A stretch of 64,000 bases of DNA from Climacteris rufus (Eukaryota > Chordata > Aves > Passeriformes > Climacteridae), in the NCBI GenBank assembly GCA_013398175.1, contig VZRZ01001998.1, positions 4,010,244-4,074,243 on the forward strand. Direction: 5' to 3'. This document shows, one piece after another, positions 26,697 through 37,259 of the stretch. The notes below the pieces were generated by a model, which searched no databases, had not been told where the DNA came from, and saw only the letters and a program-made list of their open reading frames with translations. Within the stretch, counting starts at the first letter, position 1. The number at the start of each line of letters is the position of its first letter. A program made the position numbers and the translations under genes.

Positions 26697-28714
26697 ATTC
26701 CAGCAGGTTCTGTTCTCCTTCCAACCTCGTGCCTTGGGCCAAGGAAATCCACTTTGCTTGGACTTCTGTGCGTTTCTGAAGAGCTCCATGAAGTGGGGGT
26801 TGCAGGAGTTGGTTCAGCTCCAGCTGAATTCCCAAGGCTGAATTCAGCTACTGAGCTCAGGATGAGCAAAATGAGGCATTTCAGGGAGAGAACATGCCCA
26901 TCAGCTTGCATTTAGGGAGTATTCTGGGATGCTGCTTCCTGTGTTTGAAGCACTGCCTCTTCTGAGACAAAATGTACCGAGGAACGAGCCCTTGAAACTC
27001 TATCTGAGTAAAACAAACAAAAATCTGTCTTGTGGAATCAAATTAGTTACCATTTCACTCCTTTTTTTTTCCTCCCCCTTAATTGCTTACTTCCATTTTC
27101 TCCTGATGGAACACTTAAAATGGAGTTTTTGGTTAGAAATTCAAAAATAAGTGAAAATTGTGTAACTCTGTGTTAGTGCTCCACATTCCGACTATGCCTT
27201 TTAATTTTGTAACAAGCATTAGTGGAAGTGCTGACAAATGGTAGCAACCTCAACAAGAAGTGTCAGAATAATTTCTCACATCTTCTCTTTCTTTTCCCCT
27301 GTACCTACAAATGAAGTCTGTGAGATTACATCAGCCAGGGAAAAATAGAATCCAGAGGGAGAGATGTGATGGAAATTCCTATAAAATCTATTCTGTGATT
27401 AGAGGTATCATCAAGTGTATGAAGAAACACAGGGGATTGCCTGGAGTTTTCTTTTAACTCAGAGGCATCAACACATGGCAGGGCAGACAGCTCTGCTCTT
27501 TGTGAAGTGGCAATCTTTTCTGAGATATTTATTACAGAAAAAGGGAAAAAAAAATGTTACATGCACTTCTTCAAGCGAAAAAGAGACAGGCTGGGTAGTG
27601 TGTTTTGAACCAAGACACAAAAACAGTGTCTCTTCTAGATTCATGAGCTAATTAAAATCTATAATACAAGGAGTACCGAGAGAGAAACGAGCACATTTTA
27701 CATATTCTGTTAATGTCTAACAACAAGTGTGATTTTGTGTCTCAAAGATCTGTGCAGGGCAGAACTGAAAAGAAATTAAGCATAACATTTTTACTCTATT
27801 GAATTGCTAAAACAAACATTTCTCTGTGTAGGACAGGTTAAGAAAAGATCTTCCTTCTATGGAAAAGATGAGAATGGGATAATTGGCAAAGTTCTTGGCA
27901 ATATTGGGCAATCATTATGAAATCATTATGGTTTTGGACACTACCCATGGCTTAATCTCTGGGAGTCCCACACCTGGAATTAATGCACAAAGGAATCGTT
28001 GTTTTTACTGTCTCAGCAATGATAAAATATATAATTCACTGGAAATATGGAAATCACCTGCTATCCTTGCCCTGAGAATGATGTTCCTGGCTCCAGAGTA
28101 ACTGTGTCCCTCCCACATGTCCCCTGTCCCACATCCCACATCTCCATCCCGGGGGCTCCAGGTGCTGCTGTGACCCCAAGGTGACACCCAGGCAAAGCAC
28201 AGCACAGTCTGAAATTCCCTGTGCAGCTTTCAGACCTCCAGCCTGGCATTTGTCACCACGTGTCAGATCCTCAGCGCAGAAAGGGATGCTGCAGTTTGGC
28301 TGAGGACATGTGCTGATCTACTGGAATGACTTTCTGCCTAAAGTTCATTATTTCCTTCCAAAAAAGGAATATCAAAAAGGAAGACTAAAGGCTTTTGACA
28401 AAGCTGATGACAGGCAGAGCTTTTCCAGGGTGTTCTGTGACACAAGATTCTTCATTTTGCTGAATTCTCCTTTGTGGTGCTTACATTTATTGGCTTAGTG
28501 TACATGAGAAAGGATTGGTTGATTTGTTTTGCTGTTTGTTTGATCTTTGCAACTCCTGGTTTTGAAAAGAACCAACATTCTAGGCCAACACTTTCTGCAC
28601 AATCTACTGCAAAGACCCAGCTATCTCCTTCCAGAAGAGCTGGCTGTGCAAACACAATGTTCCAGAATTGTCCATCTGTCTTGGCTGATGTCTTCCTCAG
28701 CCTGCTCCTCCTCC
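26697..28714. other. Intronic stretch, no gene seen
   Basis: Unremarkable sequence with short ORFs only. The stretch 28090-28200 is CCCACATCCC-rich but not a clear tandem array. Confidence 0.5.
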
Positions 28715-28839
28715 TTTCCTTTTTTTTTTCTTTCTTTTTCTTTCTTTCTTTCTTTTTTTTTTTTTTTTTTTTTTGACAGTGAATAAAATGTTTATTAGTT
28801 TAGACANGTCTTTCTTTTTTTTTTTTTTTTTTTTTTTTC
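28715..28839. repeat. Two oligo-T tracts flanking a 32-bp segment and a single N
   Basis: A T-rich tract (28715-28774, with TTTC interruptions) and a second (28811-28839) flank a short segment ending at an N (28807). On the minus strand the 32-bp segment reads AATAAACATTTTATTCACTG, then TC and oligo-A, which looks like a polyadenylated transcript 3' end. It could be the tail of a truncated retrocopy, but it is too short to assign, and the N suggests the assembly closed a homopolymer gap here. Confidence 0.6.
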
Positions 28840-29630
28840 TCTTTCTGTATCTGCATCTCTCTTGAAACTGGAGCCCATAAGATATTTAGAATGGAGTTAA
28901 TTTGAAAAACTCCATTCATACAACCAAAAGAAAAAAAAACAAGTTTATACTTTCCAAGGGGAACATACAGGTAGTACATATTTAAATAACAAAAAATATA
29001 TATCTAAGGCATAGTTTTAGCTCTGAGGATCTGACTCTTGAAGCAGTGAAAATGTGAATTGATGTCATAAAAAAAAATGTACTACAACTGTAAAACCCCT
29101 ATTAAGGGGAGTTTGTTGGAGTCAAGGAATCTCTGCTCCAATCAGTTTTGGGATTCCAGCCAAGCTCAGCTCACAGGTGTCTGGAGCTTCACAGGAACAG
29201 ACAAATGATCCCTGCAAGAGCTCTTTAGGTTCACACAGCCAACGTGGGGTTTTGGCTCAGCAAGTCCACAAACTTGACTTTCATTCCTTTTCCAAAGAGA
29301 TCAAAAAGTGCCTTTGCCATTGGGCTCTTCAGTTCTACCAAGCCCTACTGATTCATGGAGTTTTTTTTTGTTCCCAGACACAGAAATCCTCTGAATACTC
29401 CCAAATTCTGGAAGTGGTCCCATGGATTTAAGTGGCCCAGTCCGTGCACGTGCTGTTGAGGTCACCCATGGGTGAATAAAATGGTTTTAATTATCTGATA
29501 AGAAAAACACAAATGGACTTTCCTTTACAAGATGTGAGAGACAATTCCTTTTGTTTCTAAACCAGCTGGGTTTCATCAGCAGTTTGAGGCATCATATCCC
29601 TGCACGTGGTTGTTTCTTCCTAAAAATATC
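28840..29630. other. Stretch without recognised gene; possible 3'UTR-like retrocopy at its left end
   Basis: On the minus strand 29130-28840 is AT-rich and runs into oligo-A at the T-tract, as a retrocopied 3'UTR would, but no ORF, splice trace or known sequence is recognisable. The rest is plain intronic DNA. Confidence 0.35.
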
Positions 29631-29634
29631 TTAG

Positions 29635-29780
29635 AATTAGGGAATGGTTTGGGTTGGAAAGGACCTTAAAGCCCATCCCATTCCAACCTCCAGGTGCAGG
29701 AGCACCTCCCACTACCCCAGGGTGCTCCAAGCCCATCCAACCTGGCCTTGGACACTTCCAGGGATGGCAAATCCCAACTA
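29635..29780 (-). mobile_element. CR1 LINE 3' fragment
   Basis: Begins AGAATTAGGGAATGGTTTGG and continues through CATCCAACCTGGCCTTGGAC to CCAGGGATGG, the reverse complement of the avian CR1 3' untranslated region. Truncated, with no ORF2 portion. Confidence 0.9.
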
Positions 29781-29789
29781 AAAATTTAA

Positions 29790-31034
29790 CAAGTCACTGT
29801 TGCAAAGTGACATTTTCTAACCTGTGGCATCCTACAAAATAAATGAAACATCAAAGCTGAGCACTCAACATTGGAAAAAGGAGTCTGAGTAGTAAAATGT
29901 TTCACTCTACTAAAACTTTTTTTGGCACCACATGATACAAGAAATTAATGCTTTTGTAGAATTTATTGAGTATTTAATCCAGCAGTGTTTCTTCAACATA
30001 AGTAAATACACTGAAGTATTTAAATGCCTTTGAATTCCAAGGGATTTGACACTCCCAAGTGTAATTTCAGCCTTTTAAAATTAATAAATATTTTATAAAA
30101 GTACAGAATGTATCATGGTATAATTACTTAGGATGATTTACCCACTGTCTGAGAAGTTTTCTATAATTCTTATCCACTTTTATCACAGAAAAATGTTGCT
30201 TTATCAAGAAAGGATTTCTTCTCCTATACTTTTCATTTATTTAATTTTATTTTATTTGTATCTTCTTGTTTTCATCACCATCCTTCCCAGCCTCATCCTA
30301 ATGCAAATCAAGGAGCTCATTTGCATGCAATACTTTAATTTCAAGCCTGGTAAGATGACATTGTTAAATATTTGCACTATGTATTTTTCACCAGCAGATT
30401 CTTCATCAGCCACATATCTCTGCAGCAGCAAATTTCAGCTGAAGTCAACGGGCCCAGATTTCTAACTGCTACATGGAATTTCAGTTTTCTTCCTGACTGA
30501 CCTGCTTAAAATAATTAGCTTTTTTCCTTATGCTGAGCTGACAGCTACCTGGGAAACAGCAGGTACTCTCAACGTTAATAATGCTGTGCAGCCCAAGGCC
30601 TTTTCCCTTAAATTCTGAGCATAAAGAAGATTGCAGCAAGTCATATTTGTTGAATAAATTGTGAAGATGTTTCAGCTTAAGAGAATCAGAGATGAAATCC
30701 AAATACACAAAGCAAGGAAGGGAGAATTAATATTCTATTTTTCCAGAGGCTTTGCTTCACCAAGTACCTGGTTTATGATGATGAGATTTGTAAATGAGCC
30801 CTGGTTAACACTTGGGTATGGATTAGTCATGGCTTAGCAAGGAGATCTGGGAGGGTGCCTTGGCTTTTGACAAGAAGGTTCTTCTCCCGGGCCTGGGGTA
30901 GCTCAGCACAGGGTTGTTGGGTGCAGAATCCCCAGAAATGGGTTTGGCTGGCTCAGGATCCATCCTGCTCAAGGACAAAGAGCCAAACAGGCTCTGTGAG
31001 CACCTGGGCTGAGGAAAGGGTGACACAGGAGGGA
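29790..31034. other. Intronic stretch, no gene seen
   Basis: AT-rich until about 30850, then moderately GC-rich up to the LTR. The 30855-31034 flank has no similarity by eye to retroviral internal sequence. Confidence 0.5.
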
Positions 31035-31040
31035 CTGGCT

Positions 31041-31356
31041 CATCGCAGTAGCGACACAAAAGAAGGAGACAGAATCTCTGGAGATCGAGGAACAAGTTCC
31101 TCAAGGCACAAGTGCCTCAGGCCTTGCCCATCTTTATTATATATGTGCCTTATAATTCACTGTGTATTGGAGGAGACAAAGACCTCCCCTCAAACACACT
31201 GGTCAAAGGAAATGTCCATCAAACTTCTGTGCCCAGGAGAAAGGAATGTAAATAAAAAGATATCATTACAATAACATGACTGTGTTTACAGAGAATGTCT
31301 GAGAAACTGGTTACAAAAGAATGGTAACATCCAGAACTGCAGAAGTCAGGGCAACA
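31041..31356 (-). mobile_element. Solo LTR B, same ERVK/ERV2-like family, minus orientation
   Basis: Aligns along its length with LTR A and, reversed, with LTR C. The right end is intact (GGGCAACA); the left end has decayed (CATCGCAG where a TGTTGC/TGTCGC start is expected). Flanking 6-mers CTGGCT (31035-31040) and TTGGCT (31357-31362) form a target-site duplication with one mismatch. Minus-strand AATAAA is at 31133-31138. Solo LTR without internal genes. Confidence 0.87.
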
Positions 31357-31534
31357 TTGGCTGGAATTAGCTAGGGAGTTTTGGACCATGCCAGAAACAT
31401 CCCCTCCTTTGGCTCTTCCCAGAGCTCCTGCTGGCCCACCCAAAGCCCAGCTGCTGTTCCTGCCCTCACTGACACCGTGTCACCCACCCCTCACCCCTCT
31501 CAGTGCTCAACTGGGCCTGTGCACCAAACCTTTC

Positions 31535-31855
31535 TGTTGCCCTGAGTTTTGCAGTTCTGGATGTTTTCATTCTTTTGTAACTCGTTTCTCAGACGTTCTC
31601 TGTAAACATAGCCATGTTATTGTAACGGTATCTTTTTATTTACATTCCTTTCTCCTGGGCACAGAAGTTTGATGGACATTCCCTTTGACCAGTGTGATTG
31701 AGGGGAGGCTCTTTTGTCTCCTCCAATCCACAGTGAATTATAAGGCACAGATATAATAAAGATGGGTGGGGAAGCCCAGAACTTGTTCCTTGAGGAACTT
31801 GTTCCTTCACTCTCCAGAGGTTTCTGTCTCCTTCTTTCGTGTCGTTACTGCAACA
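31535..31855 (+). mobile_element. Solo LTR C, same family, plus orientation
   Basis: Starts TGTTGCCC and ends CTGCAACA, so its terminal TGTTGC/GCAACA inverted repeat is perfect. A perfect 6-bp duplication, CCTTTC, flanks it at 31529-31534 and 31856-31861. AATAAA is at 31755-31760, about 95 bp before the 3' boundary. It is the best-preserved LTR of the three. No viral coding sequence is present. Confidence 0.92.
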
Positions 31856-31879
31856 CCTTTCACCAGCTTGGAGCACAAA

Positions 31880-32085
31880 ATGGAAAGGGATCCTTGACTA
31901 CAAGGGTGGTGAGGCCCTGGGCAGACTGTCCAGAGAGGTTGTGACTGCCCATCCCTTGTCCAACACCAGGTTGGCAGGAGTTGGAGCAGCCTGGGCCAGT
32001 GGGAGGTGTCCCTGCCATGGCAGGGGTGCCACTGGGTGGGCTTTGAGGTCCCTCCAACCCAAACCATTCCATGATTCTCTGACCA
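31880..32085 (+). mobile_element. CR1 LINE 3' fragment, plus orientation
   Basis: Reads GGTGGTGAGGCCCTGGGCAG onward through GAGCAGCCTGGGCCAGTGGG and CCATGGCAGGGGTGCC to CCAACCCAAACCATTCCATG and ATTCTCTG, the sense 3' end of an avian CR1. It lies immediately right of LTR C; the left boundary is approximate. Confidence 0.9.
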
Positions 32086-33635
32086 GAACATTCTGCTCAG
32101 TAAATCCATACCAAGCCTTGGCACTGCAGTGCAATGGAAACCCCGAGCACACACACATTTAGAAGAGAGGACAGTTGACCACACAAAAATCAGTGCAATA
32201 TAAAACATTTTCTGAAACCGAGCTTTGAAAGCTGTTTGCTATTTGAGCATGTTCCAAAAAAAGTAAACTCAGGGATCTGGCAGGCATTGAGCAGTGTTGG
32301 AGAGCTGTGAGGGGAGCAGGGACAGGAAGGTGCTTCCATTCAAGAGGGAAGCACATGGAGCAGTACTGAAGGCCTCGATTCTATCATTAAAAAGACTTTT
32401 TCCTTGTATTTTTGTAACAATTATCTAATGATTTCCAACCCATATGCTTGTACCAGCTGTCTGAACCTACACAGGCCAAATCATATTTATTCCTTCAGAC
32501 AAACCACTTCATAATACTTAATAATAATACTCAGGATCATTATTATAATTCTCATCACTTCAAATCCCAACACAGCAAACATGATGAACAACACCCTTCC
32601 ATTTTTCCCCTTGATTAATGGGCTATGTGTGTGCACAAAACCACTTCAGCCTGGAAGATGTGATTTCCCTGGTGAAGCCACTGCTAGCCAGATCTTCCCT
32701 GGAGCAATCTCCCTGCACTGTAGGACAATGACTGGAATTCTAAAGTGCAAACACCCAAAGTGAAGCTTTCCTGTGCTGCAGATGCTAATGGTATTCATTG
32801 CCATTTCTCTGCATTTCACTGTGTCTTCCTGTCACTATTCAGAATTCTTACTCTTGAAATATTTGTAAGATATCTGTACAATCCTTGTGAAATACCTATA
32901 AAACTCAGAACCTTTATTTGCATTGTCCTGGGTTTGCACTTCTTGTACAACTTTCAGTCCCTACAAACTGCCTGTCACTTTAGCAATCCAAAAACGCCCT
33001 GAACCAGGAGACACCGGAGTTTTGCTGCATTCCAGAGCCCTAAAAAGAGTTAATAGCCCACAATGTAGATAAGGTTGTCATTTCTCTTTGATAGTAAATA
33101 TTGCTTTGTGGCAGGTAACCTGATCTGATAAGGAGCAGAAGCTCCCAGCAGCAGGATGCTGATAATGATCCTGCCTTTTCCCAGCGCCTCTCATCTCAGC
33201 AGCTCTGAACTCGGCTGTGAAAGCTGCACACAGACAATGTCAGCCTCTCCTGAAATGCCTGCGTGGACTGTAATGTGATTGTCCATTGAAACAGGAGTGA
33301 ACTGCACCACACAGTGAGAACAGGCAGTGCAATCTGCCTGCAGTGCCTGCAGGAGGGGAGGAGGGCACAGGTTTAACATCGCTCTTCAAAGAATTTTGAC
33401 TGCTTTCCATCACCTCAGTCTCTGGGAATCTGTTTGGATCACAACAGAACACACTTCCATCGGGGTGAAAATGGAAATGCCACCGTGATGGCTTGGCTTA
33501 ATACACATTTAGAAAAATTATCAGCTTCTGAACTGTAAATTCCATATTTACCTTTACATCAGTGTATCCATTTCCAATCTGATGTTCTGCAAAGCAGTGC
33601 CAGTGCATCTGTGTATAAACAGTACAGGAATATTT
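32086..33635. other. Intronic stretch, no gene seen
   Basis: AT-rich, short ORFs only. No repeat ends recognised. Confidence 0.5.
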
Positions 33636-33890
33636 ATCACAGAATCCCAGGATCTTTGGGTTGGGAGGGACCTTCAAGCTCATCCCATCCCAAATCCCTC
33701 CCACTGTCCCAGGCTGCTCCAAGCCCCATCCAACCTGGCCTTGGACACTTCCAGGGATGGGGCAGCCACAGCTTCTCTGGGCACCCTGTGCCAGGGCCTC
33801 ACCACCCTCCCAGGGAACAATTCCTTCCCAATATCCCATCTAAACGTCCCCTCCTTCAGCTTAAACCCATTCCCCCTTCTCTGGCACTCC
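33636..33890 (-). mobile_element. CR1 LINE 3' fragment, about 255 bp
   Basis: Starts ATCACAGAATCCCAGGATC and runs through CCCAGGCTGCTCCAAGCCCC, GGGGCAGCCACAGCTTCTCT and CCTCACCACCCTCCCAGGG to CAGCTTAAACCCATTCCCCC. This is the antisense CR1 3' region, one of the longer copies here. The overlapping 181- and 114-codon ORFs are by-products. Confidence 0.93.
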
Positions 33891-34132
33891 AGGATTGCCT
33901 CTGCATCTTTTATGGAAAGTCCTTCCAGCACTTGTCCACATCAGACCCAGACTAGCAGGTCTTTTTTTCAATGGATTTCTAGGGAAGGTTTTTTTTCAAC
34001 TCCTCTTGGTATCCTCCTCATCTCTAAGCATTTATTGATTTTTAGAGCCAAACCAATGAGTAAAAACACAAGAGTGGGAAACAGAAATTGCAGAGGCATA
34101 ATGGAAGATAATGGATGTTGGAAATGAGGCTG

Positions 34133-34302
34133 GCTTTAACAAACCCTGCTTTAACAAACTCTTCTTTAACATACCCTGCTTTAACAAACCCTGCTTTAAT
34201 AAACCTTGATTTAACAAACTCTGCTTTAATAAACCCTGCTTTAATAATCCCTGATTTAACAAACTCTGCTTTAACATACTCTGCTATAACAAACTCTGCT
34301 TT
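34133..34302. repeat. 15-bp tandem array, about 11 units
   Basis: Units of the form GCTTTAACAAACCCT, varying by TAAC/TAAT and CCCT/CTCT. The 15-bp period is a multiple of three, so frames on both strands stay open and would give pentapeptide repeats (ALTNP on plus; LLKQG or AEFVK types on minus). There is no sign these are translated. Confidence 0.95.
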
Positions 34303-37015
34303 GCTGGTTACAAGTTGGTTCTGTGAAGACAAGCCTTGGTAGATCACTATAAATTTTAAATTAAAAAAAAAGGAGAACATACCAGTGCACAACTGTGATC
34401 TGAAGTGTCCCTCAAGAATATTTCCTAATTAAACTGCTTGATCAGTTTTATTACCTTAATCAGTGCAGGCAGTCTGCGGGATGTACTGACACTTCTGTAT
34501 CCAGGATCCTGCACTGTAATATTGGATTTATTTGCAGAGTTCTCTCTCACCAGACTGATTTATGGGCCAGGTTTACCTCTGTGTGAGATTCACTAAACTG
34601 AGCTTAACCTCAGCCAGCTTTAGGACATCTCTTGCAGAAAACCCACTACCAAAACATGCTCTTCTTGTTTGTTTTATGGTACAAGGGGGTAATGAAAACA
34701 ATCATTGGGATTGAAAACAACACACATCAAATGCTTCCAGTCTGTAAATACTATGGAATTTCTAATTCTTCAGGAAGAATCTCACAAAATGCCCCTTTCC
34801 TAAGATTATTACAGGAGATTGTGGGATGGACCTTGAGGAGTACAACATGATTTTTGCAGAGACAATTCCCAGTGATTCTGAGGCACCATGAGAATTTATC
34901 TCAGAGCATAACTGATCATCTCGTTATGCAAATCAAGATGATTTACCCAAAAATCTTGATGACAGGAAGTGGTAAAATGACCTTCAGACCAAAGTAATCT
35001 GAAATAATCTTAACTTTAAACTCCTCTGTACTTTTAGAAACCTTGATTATTTTAAACTCTCCAAAGAATCACAGGTCCTGCTTCAAAATGTACTTGGCCA
35101 ATATTGTAACATATCCACTATATGGTCTTTTTTTTTTTCCTTTCTGAGAAATTTCTGTTTTCTTTCTCTGCACCAGATCTCAGTTATGCAAATTCTGACA
35201 TCACTTAGGGAATGCTTAGTCATGGAGCTTCAGAGCCACGTTTTGGGGAGGGTAACTGTGGAGCAGGGAAAGCCAGTGGCTCCAGAAGAATTAGTGATGG
35301 TCTGATAGACAAATACAAATTATTCTGGGATATTCTGAACTGCTACAAATGGATAATAATTATGTTATCAGGCATGGATGCCTACTAGGGTTAACCATAG
35401 GTGCAATCTATTTTCTTCTGCTCTTTCCCCACTGTTGGTTCTTTCATTAAGAGAAGAAATAGAGGCTGTTCCAGGATGGCTTTAACTTGGTTTAACACTG
35501 TGCTACAAGGTTTAATTTCTATGTGACAGCCTGCCAGTTTGCAGGCAAAAAACTGAAATATTGTCTATCATTTTCCCCTCAAAAGATGGGCTATTAATGA
35601 GATTTGAAAGAATAATTTGATGAGAATTTCAGCAATTCAAATCAAGTATGACATTGGATGGTGAAAGGAAAGCAAAGAGCACTGGGGTGAATCCTGGCAG
35701 CCTGACATTGCACAGAAGACCTGGACAGCTTTGGTTCACCTGGAATTTCTGCCTGGATGGGAGACATGGAAGCTGGAAATCTATCAAACCTGTAATGGGA
35801 TACTTAAACCCCTCTGAAAAACAGTGCCTTTGATAAAATGGCAGAGGTTACGTGGAATGAACTCATTCCAAATGCCAGGATCCTCATCTCTCAACATCCT
35901 TTTATTGGAAAAGTTGCTCATAAAAGAAAATGGAAACATAAAAAATGTTTTAAGAAGAAATCATCCTGTTTTGATACCAGAGGAGGCCTCATTAATGAAA
36001 CAACTACAGAACTACCTTTAGATAAATCAAATGTGTGGAAATTATCAAGGGGGGGGACACAAAGAGCCATCCCCTGTAAATGGGGAATAGAAAAGCTTCT
36101 TTCCACATGCTAAGTGATATTGATGGCTCTTGGAATGATTCACAGATTGAATTAAAACACTTTCATTAAAGGATCATTTGAGCAATTTGGTTTCTAGTTA
36201 AAGAATTGCCTCATTGCTGATATGCAAATAATGATTGCTGCCGCTGCTGCTGCCACAAAAGCCATTGAGAATTTGGCCTGAGAATTGTCAGATAAACAAG
36301 AAATAGTTAATATGATGTCCCAGTCTCTTTCTTTCAGTGAGTGATGGCTTCCTTAGCACATTTCCTACTGTTTTTAAGTCCACTTATGAAGGCCTTGAGA
36401 AGGGTTTTCCTCCATTTCTCTAAGAATGTCATCATTTTTTTAACTTACCCTTTAAATTTTTCTTTCTTTTTCTATCCTATGTGGAAATTTCCTGTCTATT
36501 ATTATAATTCATCTTTTTTATTACTCAGATAATTATTTGTTGCATTTTTGTAATGGATTATTCACTAGGTCTCTTCACTCTCCAGAATTTATTCCTGCAA
36601 GAACAGCATTGCTGAGCTACTGCCCTAAGTGGATCCATTTCTTTTTACATGACATTCAAGTAGTGAATATTCCAAACTCTATTAGTTCTGAACTTCTCTT
36701 ACATTACTCTACCTGTTCCCTCCAACTACAGGATACAAATGCAAATTCCAAGGGTTTTTTTTTTCCTTTGCTTTGAGTATTTTTTTCCCTCTGTAAAGTA
36801 CAAAGTTGTTTTTTGTGTAACTAAGGGAATTTCTTAGTGTGGCTTGGCAAGGGACAATTGAAATCTCTAAACAATGGGCAATTAAAACCTCTCCTCAGTG
36901 TTCTGTAATTGAGGGCATTTTCATCATGAGCTCATTGTTGGTGCTGAGTGATCAGTGATGCCTGCACATGACTTTCCTGCATTTAGGAAGGTGCACACAT
37001 TCCTGTTTAGGGGGA
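34303..37015. other. Intronic stretch, no gene seen
   Basis: AT-rich. A short GCTGCC-type run near 36236-36252 and scattered homopolymers are the only structure noticed. Confidence 0.5.
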
Positions 37016-37017
37016 GA

Positions 37018-37185
37018 TCATGGAATCCCAGAGTGGTTTGGGTCAGAAGGGACCTTCAAGCTCATCCCATCCCACCCCAACACCTCCCACTGTCCCAGGC
37101 TGCTCCAAGCCCCATCCAACCTGGCCTTGGACACTCCCAGGGATGGGGCAGCCAAAATTCCTCTGGGCACCCTCTCCATAAAGAG
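37018..37185 (-). mobile_element. CR1 LINE 3' fragment
   Basis: ATCATGGAATCCCAGAGTGG through TGTCCCAGGCTGCTCCAAGC and CCAACCTGGCCTTGGACACT to CCTCTGGGCACCCTCTCC is antisense CR1 3' sequence. Similarity fades after about 37185. A second weak CACAGAATCATTGG start occurs at about 37285 and may be another decayed fragment. Confidence 0.9.
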
Positions 37186-37259
37186 AAACCACAGCTGAAC
37201 ATCCCCCCTGTCTCCAGGGAAGAAACATCTCACAGTCTGAAAGAGACCTGAGGAGCACC

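Noticed and set aside
31041..31855. A provirus with two LTRs
   Set aside because: The LTRs face opposite ways, have separate target-site duplications and enclose only 178 bp without viral sequence.
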